DNA from: an uncultured Flavobacteriaceae bacterium
Lineage (GTDB): Bacteria > Bacteroidota > Bacteroidia > Flavobacteriales > Flavobacteriaceae
DNA length: 64,000 bases
Direction: 5' to 3'
Assembly (NCBI GenBank): GCA_943787365.1
Contig: CALSMD010000001.1
Span: 62,001 to 126,000, forward strand
Part shown: positions 9,998 through 19,284 of the stretch, in pieces
Layout of the letters: every line of letters starts with the position of its first letter
Position numbering within the stretch: position 1 is the stretch's first letter
Translations under genes and position numbers: made by a program
The notes under the pieces: generated by a model
Databases searched by the model: none
What the model saw: the letters and a program-made list of their open reading frames with translations, nothing else
Told to the model about the DNA's origin: nothing

Positions 9998-10870
9998 ATG
10001 ATTTTTATAATAGACAGTGGTTCTACAAAATGTGATTGGATTGCAATAGACTCAGAAACTGGCGCCCCTCTTTTTGAAAAGCAACGTACCAAAGGTTTAA
10101 ATCCAGCCATTATTTCTGATACAGATGCATTTAATGTCATCAAGGCAAACGCTATAATTTATGAAAATAAATTAAAAGTTTCTCACATCTATTTTTATGG
10201 CGCTGGCTGTGGTACTGAAAAACCAAGCAAGATGCTTAAAGATGTATTAGAGTCTATTTTTTTAAATGCTGAAGTTGTGGTAGAAGAAGATACCTATGCC
10301 GCTATTTATGCAACTGTTGGTGTGGCACACCGTCCCGCAGTGGTTTGTATTTTAGGAACAGGTTCTAACTGCACCTATTACGATGGTGAAAAAGTTGATC
10401 AAAGAGTCACATCACTTGGATATTCAATAATGGACGATGCTTCGGGTAATTATTTTGGAAGAAAACTGTTAAGAGATTATTATTTTAATCACATGCCACA
10501 CGATTTGAAGCTCGTCTTCAAAACACGTTACAATGTCAATGAAGATGTAATTAAAAATAACCTTTACAAAAAACCGAATCCTAATGCTTATTTAGCAACG
10601 TTTGCTGAATTTATGATTCTTAATAAAGAATCTGATTATATCCAAAAGGTTATCAAGCAAGGGCTTCGTGAATTTGTAGAAAACATGATTCTACAATACG
10701 CGGAAGAAATCAAAACAGTTCCTGTTCACTTTGCAGGTTCGATTGCTTATTTTACTAAAGACGAAATCAAAGCAGTGGCTCAAGAATACGGATTTACTGT
10801 CGGTAATTTTGAAAGACGTCCAATTGAAGGCTTGGTGAGTTACCATGCAGAAATTGCCAAAAGCTCTTAG
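9998..10870 (+). CDS. N-acetylglucosamine/N-acetylmuramate kinase-like protein (BadF/BadG ATPase family)
   Basis: A 290-aa sugar kinase of the ASKHA fold. The N-terminal phosphate-1 motif is DSGSTKCDWIAI, the second phosphate loop is ILGTGSNCTYYDG near residue 120, and the adenosine loop is VPVHFAGSIAYF near residue 245. Bacteroidota relatives are annotated as GlcNAc kinase, and MurK-like members act on MurNAc and GlcNAc released from peptidoglycan. This fits the window's cell-wall amidase and GH3/beta-lactamase fusion, though they are not adjacent. The gene follows gap after the interrupted terminator and converges on ridA with a 4-bp gap. Family confident, substrate inferred. Confidence 0.8.
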   Translation: MIFIIDSGSTKCDWIAIDSETGAPLFEKQRTKGLNPAIISDTDAFNVIKANAIIYENKLKVSHIYFYGAGCGTEKPSKMLKDVLESIFLNAEVVVEEDTYAAIYATVGVAHRPAVVCILGTGSNCTYYDGEKVDQRVTSLGYSIMDDASGNYFGRKLLRDYYFNHMPHDLKLVFKTRYNVNEDVIKNNLYKKPNPNAYLATFAEFMILNKESDYIQKVIKQGLREFVENMILQYAEEIKTVPVHFAGSIAYFTKDEIKAVAQEYGFTVGNFERRPIEGLVSYHAEIAKSS

Positions 10871-10874
10871 GTAA

Positions 10875-11255
10875 TTATTTTATAGCAATCACACTAATTT
10901 CTACATTCACAAACTTCGGTAAGTTTGCCACTTCCACAGTTTCTCTGGCAGGAGCAGTAGCCTCATTAAAATACTGTGCATAAACGGCATTTATCGCTCC
11001 GAAAGAATTCATATCAGATATAAATATAGACGCCTTAATGACATTTTCAAAAGTCATATTTGCGGCTTCCAAAACTGCTTTTAGGTTTTTCATAACCTGC
11101 GTGGTTTCTACCTCAATTGAATCCATTACCAATTCTCCCGTTTCTGGATGCAATGCAATTTGCCCTGAAGTATATAAAGTGTTCCCCACTAAAACAGCTT
11201 GACTGTAAGGGCCAATAGGCTGCGGTGCTTTGTCTGTAGTTATAATCGTTTTCAT
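10875..11255 (-). CDS. ridA: RidA family reactive intermediate/imine deaminase
   Basis: RidA hydrolyses reactive enamine and imine intermediates made by PLP enzymes such as threonine dehydratase. The 126-aa length is standard. The pattern I-G-P-Y-S-Q-A near the N-terminus, T-S-G-Q-I-A-L-H-P-E-T-G, and the active-site Arg in APARETVEVANLP are all present; this Arg marks true RidA-type deaminases. The C-terminus V-E-I-S-V-I-A-I-K is typical. It lies 10 bp downstream of lptD in the same direction, probably co-transcribed; this pairing is frequent in flavobacteria and has no obvious functional meaning. Confidence 0.93.
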   Translation of the reverse strand: MKTIITTDKAPQPIGPYSQAVLVGNTLYTSGQIALHPETGELVMDSIEVETTQVMKNLKAVLEAANMTFENVIKASIFISDMNSFGAINAVYAQYFNEATAPARETVEVANLPKFVNVEISVIAIK

Positions 11256-11265
11256 GTGTCTTTAT

Positions 11266-13962
11266 TTACAATTGCTTATCAGGTTGTTTTCGCTTTTCGT
11301 ATTTGATATCTTTCAATATGCTGGATCTAATTCCAATAAAGAAATTCCAAGAACTTCGATTGCTAAATGGAATCCAAGAAAAATTCATTCGCCAGCTTTC
11401 TAAATCCCGTTCAAAACGCAACTGTGTATATGTAAAACCTTTATCCTTAAGGTCATATCCAGAAGACGCTCCGATACTCCATCGTGGCGACAGTTCTATA
11501 TCTCCTGAAAACATCAACGAATGCGATGAAATCTCACTCTGACGCCTCGTATTGCTGTAGTTAACAGCATAGGCAAGTCGTAAACTCCAAGGGAGTTTGT
11601 AATTGTAAAGATCCGTTGGTCCTACCTCTTCGGAGGTATCCCTGTTATTTATCTGTTGGGCTGCAAAATCTTGCGATTTACCAAACATATCATCCGCACG
11701 TCCGCCACTTCGAATAGATTCATCTCTAGCTGCCGCATCATTGTTGGAATCATCTCCTTCAAAAGAATCACTAGACAAACTATAGCTCATGGTCATGTTT
11801 GCACTGGATAAGCGGAATAAACTACCACCGTTGTTAATATTGAACGTGTTGATTTTAGTGTTGTTATTATCTAAGGCATACGGATCTAAAGTTGCTCCAA
11901 AATTCAAACTCAATTTATTATCCAATAGCTGTGTTCCCCCCGAGACCCTTACAGGGCTCCAGTTCAATGAGTCGCCTGCAACATTATAATTTGTAGAGAA
12001 ATTTAAGGAATTCAATAAAAACACCTTTTTTGCATCTGTGGCAGTCGTATCCCTGTCACGAACCTTTGCTTCCAAATTATTATTAAGTGATAACCCAACC
12101 GAGCTGGAAAAAACTTTCCCAGGCGTTCCACCTAGGGAACCTTCAAAACGTGTGTAATCGACTTGATCAGTCGTCACACCATCGGCACTTATGACTTCAT
12201 AAGTTTCGTAATATTGATCAAATGCGGGATTGATATTATAGCTAATTGAAGGCCGCATCACATGTCGTATGGCCTGTATTTTTTTATCTTTTCCAAAATC
12301 AAACATTCCATAAACGGTGGTTCCTATACTAGTGCTAAAATTATACGTTCTGAAAGCATCAAACCCTTTTAAGGGAGTTGTGACCACTTCCTCGGTTTCT
12401 GTATCATACGATTTATTGATTGTATTGAAGGTCCAGTTTTCTTTGTAATTAGTGCTGGCGCTCATACTAAAATGTTTAAAAACTTTAAAATTTGTACTCA
12501 AAGGAATAGAATGTTGAAACCCTGCTTTGGCTTCGTCAAACATTGCTCCTGTTAAAAATAAAGAATCTGTCGTTTGAATACTATTTTCTCCACGCACACT
12601 GTATTGTAAATTAATATTATGAATCGCCCCTTTTTTACTCCCAGTTTTTGGTGCAAAGGGGTAAATTCTGTCGATACTTCCTTGAAATGTTGGCAAGGTC
12701 ATATTGATGACTTTCGTATTTGTGTTTTGAGAGTGGGTTGCGGACAAGCTTATATTTACTTGTGGTTCTCCTTGAAATGTTTTGGAATAGGAAACAGAGG
12801 ACGACAAAGAGTTATTTAAAAAATTTGAAGAATTGAGCTGATTTACAGATTCTTGAAAATAAGTACTAGAACCTAAGTTTACAGAAGCCGAAAACCGTGA
12901 ATTTGGACTTGACTTTGAATCTTGACTTTGATTCCATCGTAAATTATAGATGGTGCTTTTTGAGTAATCAGGAAATCCTCGTTCGCTATTTATAAGATTT
13001 TCATACCGAAAACTTAGAGAACCTCTAAATTTATAACGCACGGCATAATTACTTTCAAGGCGAATTCCGTAACTCCCATTCGTATAGTAATCTCCAAGTG
13101 CTGCAAGGTCAAAATAATCACTGATCGCAAAATAATACCCTCCATTTTGAAGGAAATAACCACGATCGCTTTGCTCTCCAAATGAAGGAAATAACACCCC
13201 CGAAGTTCGTGTTTGAGACAGTGGGAAAAAAGCAAACGGCAATCCAATAGGAGTGGGGACATCTGCAATAAATAGATTGGTAAGTCCTGTAACTACTTTT
13301 TTACCAGGCACAATTTTCGCTTTTCGCAATAAAAAATAATATTCTGGATTCTCTTCGTTTTCTGAAGTGGTGAATTTAGCACGCTTTACAAAATAGACAG
13401 AGTCATTTTCTTTTTTGGTCAAATTGGAAATAATACGTCCGCCTTGTTGTTCTGTTTTTGAATTCCAAATCAGTGCTTTTTTTGTTTTCATATTAAAAGC
13501 AATTGAATCGGGTTCCACAACATCACTCCCTTGTTTAAATACAGGATGTTGGCTATAATTCCCCATCGAATCTTTTAAACGTCCAGCATACACAATGTCT
13601 TTTCCGTAATCAATAACAATCACTCCCGCTTTGATATCCATGTCTTTATATTGGATTTCAGCTTCGTTGTAAAGGTATATTTGTTGTGTTTTTTGATTGA
13701 CAGAAGTATAGTCTTTGGCTTTATAGGTGACAATCGCTTCCAATAATTTCTTTGGTTTTGAGAGACTGTCATTGACAATAGAATCTGTTTCGATACGTTT
13801 TACTTCCTGAGTAGGAATCGAATCGTTTTTCACTTCCAACTCCTTAGAAGCAGGAATTTCAGTGGATGGTTTTGGGTTGGGAATATCCTGAGCCATGCCT
13901 ACACTGTTAGTAAACACTGTAAAACTTAAAGAAAAAACTAGTTGAAAGAATCTTGTTTTCAA
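11266..13962 (-). CDS. lptD: LptD-like outer-membrane LPS-assembly protein
   Basis: LptD is the outer-membrane barrel that, with LptE, inserts lipopolysaccharide into the outer leaflet. This 898-aa protein has a signal peptide ending at G-M-A-Q-D (about residue 25), a periplasmic OstA/LptA-like jellyroll (Y-L-Y-N-E-A-E-I-Q-Y-K-D at ~95-105), then a long barrel with alternating aromatic strands from about residue 235 (F-F-P-L-S-Q-T-R-T-S-G-V-L-F-P-S-F-G). It is larger than the E. coli protein, as usual in Bacteroidota. On the minus strand upstream of the start, TAACTTTG fits the -7 consensus but no clear -33 is present. Divergent from the amidase gene; ridA follows downstream. Confidence 0.88.
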   Translation of the reverse strand: MKTRFFQLVFSLSFTVFTNSVGMAQDIPNPKPSTEIPASKELEVKNDSIPTQEVKRIETDSIVNDSLSKPKKLLEAIVTYKAKDYTSVNQKTQQIYLYNEAEIQYKDMDIKAGVIVIDYGKDIVYAGRLKDSMGNYSQHPVFKQGSDVVEPDSIAFNMKTKKALIWNSKTEQQGGRIISNLTKKENDSVYFVKRAKFTTSENEENPEYYFLLRKAKIVPGKKVVTGLTNLFIADVPTPIGLPFAFFPLSQTRTSGVLFPSFGEQSDRGYFLQNGGYYFAISDYFDLAALGDYYTNGSYGIRLESNYAVRYKFRGSLSFRYENLINSERGFPDYSKSTIYNLRWNQSQDSKSSPNSRFSASVNLGSSTYFQESVNQLNSSNFLNNSLSSSVSYSKTFQGEPQVNISLSATHSQNTNTKVINMTLPTFQGSIDRIYPFAPKTGSKKGAIHNINLQYSVRGENSIQTTDSLFLTGAMFDEAKAGFQHSIPLSTNFKVFKHFSMSASTNYKENWTFNTINKSYDTETEEVVTTPLKGFDAFRTYNFSTSIGTTVYGMFDFGKDKKIQAIRHVMRPSISYNINPAFDQYYETYEVISADGVTTDQVDYTRFEGSLGGTPGKVFSSSVGLSLNNNLEAKVRDRDTTATDAKKVFLLNSLNFSTNYNVAGDSLNWSPVRVSGGTQLLDNKLSLNFGATLDPYALDNNNTKINTFNINNGGSLFRLSSANMTMSYSLSSDSFEGDDSNNDAAARDESIRSGGRADDMFGKSQDFAAQQINNRDTSEEVGPTDLYNYKLPWSLRLAYAVNYSNTRRQSEISSHSLMFSGDIELSPRWSIGASSGYDLKDKGFTYTQLRFERDLESWRMNFSWIPFSNRSSWNFFIGIRSSILKDIKYEKRKQPDKQL

Positions 13963-14077
13963 TGCTTTTAAGAGTATTTTTGTATTATATGACTCGATTT
14001 TTGAAAAACCAAAGTTACGGATATTTTTTTTTGATTTTTATATTTTAACCATTCGATTCACAGGCAAATTAATCAAC

Positions 14078-15184
14078 ATGCATAAGCAAATAAAATTCTT
14101 TTTAGTATTCCTTTTATTTTTTGGAATATTCAAAGGGTACTCACAAACAAATAACAAACCCTTTATCGTTGTTTTAGACGCAGGCCACGGAGGTAAAGAT
14201 CCGGGGAGACCCACTAAATTCGGGTATAAAGAAAAGGATATTGCTTTGAAAATTGTGTTAAAAATAGGTGAAAATTTAGAAAAATATAAAAACGTAAAAG
14301 TCATCTACACTCGAAAAACGGATGTCTTTATAGAATTAAGGCAACGCGCAAAGATTGCCAATAAAGCCGATGCTGATTTATTTGTCTCCGTGCATTGCAA
14401 CGCACACAACTCTCAGGCCTATGGTACCGAAACCTATGTTTTGGGACTTGGTAGAAGCGAATCTAACTTTAGAGTTGCCAAGGAAGAAAATGAAGTTATT
14501 TTCTACGAAGATGACTATGAAACAAACTATGAAGGTTTTGATCCAAATTCCCCTGAAACCCTCATCGGGTTGACGCTTATGCAAGAAGATTATTTGGACC
14601 AAAGTATTCTGTTGGCTCGTAACATTCAAGACAACTTTACCAATAGATTAAAACGTAAAAACAGAGGCGTTAAACAAGCGGTTTTTTGGGTGTTACACAA
14701 CACTTATATGCCAAGTGTTTTAATTGAAACAGGCTTTATAACTAATAGAAGTGAAGGAGATTATTTAAACTCTGTTGTAGGAAATAACAATATCTCAAAA
14801 AGCATATCGGATGCTATCGTAGATTATAAATCTAATTTAAATACAGCAATATCGGTAGAGGAGATGGTTGAACCTCCGTTGACAACAGATGTACCTGATA
14901 AAATTCCCACATCTATAGATACATCCATAATATTTAAAGTTCAAATTGAGGCGGGCTCTAAAAAATTAGTCACCAAATCATATAATTTTAAAGGATTAAA
15001 CCCTATTTCAAGAACCAAGTCTAAAAAAGTTTACCGTTACTTTTACGGCAATACTTCAAGTTATGAGGAAGTTCTTATGTTAAAAAATGAAGCAATTACC
15101 AAAGGATATAAAAGTGCTTATGTTGTAGCCTATAAAAACGGTAAAAAGATAGCAGTTAAATCCGCCTTAAAATCTACGGAATAA
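14078..15184 (+). CDS. N-acetylmuramoyl-L-alanine amidase (Amidase_3)
   Basis: A 368-aa exported zinc amidase that cleaves the MurNAc-L-Ala bond of peptidoglycan. The signal peptide (F-F-L-V-F-L-L-F-F-G-I-F-K-G-Y-S-Q) is followed by the Amidase_3 domain: zinc His in VLDAGHGGKDPG, the second His in V-S-V-H-C-N-A-H, and the catalytic Glu in VLIETGFITNRSE. Residues ~285-365 form a separate module (I-F-K-V-Q-I-E-A-G onward) that looks SPOR-like and would direct the enzyme to septal, denuded glycan. It is divergent from lptD and lies 56 bp upstream of the MCE gene, a conserved flavobacterial pair. Confidence 0.92.
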   Translation: MHKQIKFFLVFLLFFGIFKGYSQTNNKPFIVVLDAGHGGKDPGRPTKFGYKEKDIALKIVLKIGENLEKYKNVKVIYTRKTDVFIELRQRAKIANKADADLFVSVHCNAHNSQAYGTETYVLGLGRSESNFRVAKEENEVIFYEDDYETNYEGFDPNSPETLIGLTLMQEDYLDQSILLARNIQDNFTNRLKRKNRGVKQAVFWVLHNTYMPSVLIETGFITNRSEGDYLNSVVGNNNISKSISDAIVDYKSNLNTAISVEEMVEPPLTTDVPDKIPTSIDTSIIFKVQIEAGSKKLVTKSYNFKGLNPISRTKSKKVYRYFYGNTSSYEEVLMLKNEAITKGYKSAYVVAYKNGKKIAVKSALKSTE

Positions 15185-15240
15185 TAGACCCTATTATTTC
15201 AATATTATTCATAAATTTGTAAGAAGAAAAAACTATCATA

Positions 15241-16203
15241 TTGAAATTATCTAAGGAAATTAAAACGGCTATTTTAGTCATCTCAGGAATATTACTTTTT
15301 GTATTTATTTTTTACTATTTAAAAGGTGAGAACATACTTGATAACTCTAAAAAAATCACTGCAATTTATGACAATGTTGAAGGACTGGCGCCATCTGCTG
15401 CGGTTACCATTAATGGTCATAAAATAGGGAAAGTGCAATCGATAGATTTTACAAACGATCGCTCTGGAAAATTAAACGTTAATATGCTTATTGACAGTGA
15501 CTTCGAATTTTCAAAAAACAGTACAGCTCAACTTTACGAAGCGGGTCTTATTGGTGGGAAAGCCATTGCAATCATTCCTGCATTTGATGGGGCACCATCC
15601 ATAGAATCTGGAGACATTCTAAATTCTGATGTAAAACCAGGACTCACGGATTTGGTCAATCAACGGTTGACACCATTGCAAGAAAAAATGGAAACCATGA
15701 TGGTCAGTGCAGATTTATTATTGGTGAATCTCAACACACTTTTTGACACACAAACCAAAAATAACATAAAATCAAGCATCGCTGAACTAAGCACAACAAT
15801 TGCCTCTTTCAAATCCACTTCTGAATCCTTGAACGGTTTAGTAGTTGATAATACATCAGCGATTGGAGAAACGATCACAAATTTCAATAAAATATCGGAG
15901 GATTTAACAACCCTAAGTACTTCATTGGCAGCGGCTGATTTAGACACCATCATGGTAAATTTAAAGTCTACGATTTCTAGTTTCGATCAATTATTGACAA
16001 GTATCGAAAATGGAGAAGGATCAGTTGGAAAGCTCATGAAAGATGATGCAGTCTATAACAACCTTGAAGGGGCGACCAAACAATTGGAAGAACTTTTAGA
16101 AGATATGAAGTTAAACCCGAAGCGTTATGTGCATTTTTCTCTATTTGGGAAAAAAGCCAAACAATACGATTCTGAAGGGAATGAAATAAAGACTAAAAAA
16201 TAA
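15241..16203 (+). CDS. mlaD: MlaD/MCE family lipid-transport protein
   Basis: A 320-aa protein with one N-terminal transmembrane anchor (I-L-V-I-S-G-I-L-L-F-V-F-I-F-Y-Y-L) and an MCE domain at residues ~35-115 (Y-D-N-V-E-G-L-A-P-S-A-A-V-T-I-N-G-H-K-I-G). Residues 130-300 are low in hydrophobicity and rich in Ser/Thr/Leu heptads, probably a coiled coil. MCE proteins bind phospholipids and hand them across the periplasm. The start is TTG at 15241; a -7-like TAAATTTG lies 22 bp before it. No MlaE/MlaF partners are next door, so the ABC core must be elsewhere. It precedes the Fe-S protein by 14 bp. Confidence 0.9.
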   Translation: MKLSKEIKTAILVISGILLFVFIFYYLKGENILDNSKKITAIYDNVEGLAPSAAVTINGHKIGKVQSIDFTNDRSGKLNVNMLIDSDFEFSKNSTAQLYEAGLIGGKAIAIIPAFDGAPSIESGDILNSDVKPGLTDLVNQRLTPLQEKMETMMVSADLLLVNLNTLFDTQTKNNIKSSIAELSTTIASFKSTSESLNGLVVDNTSAIGETITNFNKISEDLTTLSTSLAAADLDTIMVNLKSTISSFDQLLTSIENGEGSVGKLMKDDAVYNNLEGATKQLEELLEDMKLNPKRYVHFSLFGKKAKQYDSEGNEIKTKK

Positions 16204-16217
16204 CAAAAATTAACCAA

Positions 16218-17510
16218 ATGAATTTTTTGCCAAATATCATTTTTGCAATTATACTTGTTTTAGGTATTGGTTTTTTTGCTCGAAACATAAGCAAACTAAA
16301 ACGCAATATCTTCCTTGGAAAAGATGTAGATGTGAATGGCGATTCCAAAATTCGTTGGAAAAACATGGCACGAATCGCACTCGGACAAAGTAAAATGGTG
16401 CGCCGTCCAATTGCTGGAATTCTTCACATTGTTGTTTATGTTGGTTTTGTTGTTATAAACATTGAAGTTTTAGAAATCATTATTGATGGTTTGTTTGGAA
16501 CCCATCGAATTTTATCAGGAATTGGAAGTTTGTATGGCATATTGATCGGGACTTTTGAAATTCTAGCAACATTGGTATTTGTAGCCGTCGTGATCTTTTG
16601 GTTTCGAAGAAATGTCGTGAAAATAAAACGTTTCCTGAGCTCCGAAATGAAAGGCTGGCCGAAGCTGGATGGAAACTTAATTCTCTATTTCGAGATTGTT
16701 TTGATGGGATTGTTTATCCTCATGAATGCGACGGATGTAGAATTTCAATCCATGAATTCCGGGAACGTGATCAGTCAATTTTTCGCCCCGATGTTTGAAG
16801 GGTATAATGTTGATTTAATTGAGCGCGTGGCTTGGTGGATGCACATTATAGGAATTTTGGTGTTCTTAAATTATTTATATTATTCTAAACATTTACACAT
16901 CTTATTAGCCTTTCCAAACACCTATTTTGGCAGCGTAAAACCCAAAGGTCAATTTAACAATTTAGAAGCCGTTACTAACGAGGTGAAGTTAATGATGGAT
17001 CCAAACATCGATCCTTTTGCAGCGACTGACGATGATGGTTCTGTTCCCGATAAATTTGGGGCTAGTGATGTTCAAGATTTAAATAAGATACAACTTTTAA
17101 ATGCCTATACCTGTACAGAATGCGGACGTTGCACAAGTGAATGTCCCGCCAATCAAACAGGGAAAAAATTATCTCCCCGAAAAATAATGATGGATACACG
17201 GGATCGTTTGGTAGAAGTAGGCATTAATATAGACGCGAATAAAGGGGAATTTGTACCAGACGGAAAACAGCTTTTAGGTGATTATATTACCAATGAAGAA
17301 TTGTGGGCCTGTACCAGCTGTAATGCTTGTGTAGAAGCCTGCCCCATAAGTATCGACCCCCTTTCAATTATTCTTGAAATGCGTCGCTATTTGGTCATGG
17401 AACAAAGTGCTGCCCCGATGGAGTTAAACACCATGATGTCTAATATAGAAAACAATGGTGCCCCTTGGCCTTACAACCAAATGGACCGATTAAACTGGAA
17501 AAACGAATAA
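16218..17510 (+). CDS. HdrE/HdrC-like membrane [4Fe-4S] electron-transfer protein
   Basis: A 430-aa fusion of a membrane domain with about five helices (residues ~1-235, resembling the NarI/HdrE haem-b domain) and a soluble ferredoxin domain with two [4Fe-4S] motifs: C-T-E-C-G-R-C-T-S-E-C-P near residue 295 and C-T-S-C-N-A-C-V-E-A-C-P near 370. Its C-terminal half resembles HdrC/GlpC. The HdrB-like CCG protein two genes downstream supplies the matching half, so together they look like a membrane quinone-linked oxidoreductase module. The electron donor is unknown; flavobacterial relatives are annotated only as (Fe-S)-binding proteins. Part of the run from 15241 to 19282. Confidence 0.85.
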   Translation: MNFLPNIIFAIILVLGIGFFARNISKLKRNIFLGKDVDVNGDSKIRWKNMARIALGQSKMVRRPIAGILHIVVYVGFVVINIEVLEIIIDGLFGTHRILSGIGSLYGILIGTFEILATLVFVAVVIFWFRRNVVKIKRFLSSEMKGWPKLDGNLILYFEIVLMGLFILMNATDVEFQSMNSGNVISQFFAPMFEGYNVDLIERVAWWMHIIGILVFLNYLYYSKHLHILLAFPNTYFGSVKPKGQFNNLEAVTNEVKLMMDPNIDPFAATDDDGSVPDKFGASDVQDLNKIQLLNAYTCTECGRCTSECPANQTGKKLSPRKIMMDTRDRLVEVGINIDANKGEFVPDGKQLLGDYITNEELWACTSCNACVEACPISIDPLSIILEMRRYLVMEQSAAPMELNTMMSNIENNGAPWPYNQMDRLNWKNE

Positions 17511-17532
17511 AAAATATCAATAAAATAAACAC

Positions 17533-17979
17533 ATGAAAAGAGAAGAGGCAGACAAATTATTACACGAAAAAGTAGAAGCTGGTGAATTGATAAGCCCAGT
17601 ACTTCCAGGAGGTGTAAAAAATTATTTAATAGACATTGACGGAACCATCACTGAAGATGTTCCCAATGAAGAACCAGAACGTATGGCAACTTGCTTGCCT
17701 TTTTTGGATGCTTTAAAGACGTGTAATGGTTGGTATGAAGAAGGGCATATGATTTGCTTTTTCACATCTCGAACGGAATCGCACAGAGAAGTCACTCAAA
17801 ACTGGTTGAAGCAACACGGCTTCAATTACCACAGCCTTTTAATGGGCAAACCAAGAGGAGGAAATTACCATTGGATTGATAACCACTTAGTGAAAGCAAC
17901 ACGCTATAATGGTAAATTCACTGATTTAGTAGAAAAAGAAGTAACGATCGAAGTTTTTGACGATGGTCAACACGATTAA
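17533..17979 (+). CDS. Small HAD-like protein (often annotated phosphoheptose isomerase)
   Basis: A 148-aa soluble protein. The segment L-I-D-I-D-G-T-I-T-E-D at residues ~32-42 is HAD motif I, with both Asp and the Thr; F-T-S-R-T-E at ~78 fits motif II and KPRGGNYHWIDNH at ~115 could carry motifs III and IV. Nothing in it resembles the SIS domain of a true phosphoheptose isomerase, the label its relatives often carry. It lies between the two halves of an Hdr-like Fe-S module (23 bp after the first, 11 bp before the second), so it is co-expressed with them. A phosphatase acting on a small metabolite is the best guess. Confidence 0.7.
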   Translation: MKREEADKLLHEKVEAGELISPVLPGGVKNYLIDIDGTITEDVPNEEPERMATCLPFLDALKTCNGWYEEGHMICFFTSRTESHREVTQNWLKQHGFNYHSLLMGKPRGGNYHWIDNHLVKATRYNGKFTDLVEKEVTIEVFDDGQHD

Positions 17980-17989
17980 TATTTAGAAA

Positions 17990-18778
17990 ATGAGCGATGT
18001 ATTAAAAGTTCCTACAATGGCCGAATTTACGGCCCAAGGCAAACAACCTGAAGTTTTATTTTGGGTGGGTTGTGCAGGTAGTTTTGACGACCGTGCCAAA
18101 AAAATAACCAAAGCTTTTGTGAAATTATTACACAAGGCAGAGGTTGAATTTGCGGTATTAGGAACTGAAGAAAGCTGTACAGGCGACCCTGCCAAACGTG
18201 CTGGGAACGAATTTTTATTTCAAATGCAAGCAGTGACCAATATCGAAGTATTGAATGCTTACGAGATTAAAAAAATTGTAACTGCTTGTCCTCATTGTTT
18301 TAATACACTCAAAAATGAATACCCTTCTTTGGGAGGCGATTATCAAGTGATGCATCACACGCAATTTTTGAAGAGTTTGTTAGATGAAGGCCGTTTGACG
18401 ATTGAAGGTGGCAAGTTTAAAGGCAAACGCATTACATTCCATGACCCCTGTTATTTAGGTCGTGGAAATGATGTGTATGAAGCCCCTCGTGACTTGATTA
18501 AAAAGTTAGATGCCGAACTTGTTGAAATGAAAAACTGTCGCAAAAAAGGACTGTGTTGTGGTGCTGGAGGTGCTCAGATGTTTAAAGATGCTGAACCAGG
18601 TGACAAAGAGGTTAACATCGAACGAACAGAACAGGCTATGGAAGTCAAACCCGATATCATCGCGGCTGGCTGTCCGTTTTGTAATACGATGATGACGGAT
18701 GGTGTTAAGAACAAAGCGGAAGGTCAGATAGAAGTCATGGATGTGGCTGAACTGATTGCAAACGCTCAAGATTTATAA
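17990..18778 (+). CDS. HdrB-like CCG-domain (Fe-S)-binding protein
   Basis: A 262-aa protein with two cysteine-rich CCG domains. The first has C-T-G-D-P-A around residue 64 with C-P-H-C-F-N-T-L; the second has D-P-C-Y-L-G-R-G-N near 155, CCGAGGAQMF near 189 and AGCPFCNTMM near 225. CCG domains bind a non-cubane or [4Fe-4S] cluster in HdrB, GlpC and LldE-type proteins. It is the catalytic-type partner of the HdrE/C-like protein encoded at 16218 and the two almost certainly work together at the membrane. Separated from the HAD gene by 10 bp. Substrate unknown. Confidence 0.87.
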   Translation: MSDVLKVPTMAEFTAQGKQPEVLFWVGCAGSFDDRAKKITKAFVKLLHKAEVEFAVLGTEESCTGDPAKRAGNEFLFQMQAVTNIEVLNAYEIKKIVTACPHCFNTLKNEYPSLGGDYQVMHHTQFLKSLLDEGRLTIEGGKFKGKRITFHDPCYLGRGNDVYEAPRDLIKKLDAELVEMKNCRKKGLCCGAGGAQMFKDAEPGDKEVNIERTEQAMEVKPDIIAAGCPFCNTMMTDGVKNKAEGQIEVMDVAELIANAQDL

Positions 18779-18799
18779 AATAAAATATTCCTAAAAACA

Positions 18800-19282
18800 A
18801 TGCTTGTTAATTTTGATACCCTTCCTGAAACCGCTCGTATTTGGATCTACCAATGCAACCGCTCTTTCTCTGATGCTGAATTAGAAGAAATTTCTGAAAA
18901 ATTAACCACTTTTTTAGAAGGTTGGACGGCGCATGGCGCCGACTTGCAATCGGGGTTTGAGATCAAATACAAACGTTTTATTGTGATTGCTTTAGATCAA
19001 GAAATGAATGCCGCAACCGGTTGTTCTATAGATGCCTCTGTGAAGTTTATTCAAGAACTTGAAACAGCGTATAAGGTTGATTTGATGGATAAGATGAATG
19101 TTTCCTACAAGCAAGGCGAGTACGTGGCTTATAAAACGCTGACCGATTTTAAAAAGATGGCGAAAGATAAAGCGGTTTCTAAAAACACAATTGTATTTAA
19201 TAACCTAGTAAATTCTAAGGCAGAATACTTAGAGTTTTGGGAAGTCCCTGCTTCTGAAAGCTGGCACAGTCGGTTTGTTTAA
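18800..19282 (+). CDS. Uncharacterised conserved protein (commonly mislabelled ABC transporter ATPase)
   Basis: A 160-aa soluble protein without a signal peptide. Flavobacterial relatives carry the name ABC transporter ATPase, but there is no Walker A, Walker B or signature motif, so that name is unsupported. Conserved-looking parts are the N-terminal RIWIYQCNRSFSDAE, G-F-E-I-K-Y-K-R-F-I-V-I-A-L-D-Q, and G-C-S-I-D-A-S-V. It is the last gene of the Fe-S run, 21 bp after the CCG protein, and is transcribed toward the alkyltransferase gene with a 2-bp gap. No function proposed. Confidence 0.75.
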   Translation: MLVNFDTLPETARIWIYQCNRSFSDAELEEISEKLTTFLEGWTAHGADLQSGFEIKYKRFIVIALDQEMNAATGCSIDASVKFIQELETAYKVDLMDKMNVSYKQGEYVAYKTLTDFKKMAKDKAVSKNTIVFNNLVNSKAEYLEFWEVPASESWHSRFV

Positions 19283-19284
19283 AA

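Noticed and set aside
17533..17979. Annotation of this gene as phosphoheptose isomerase
   Set aside because: No SIS domain or sugar-isomerase residues; the visible motif is the HAD aspartate motif I-D-G-T.
18800..19282. Annotation as an ABC transporter ATPase
   Set aside because: No Walker A, Walker B or ABC signature in 160 aa.
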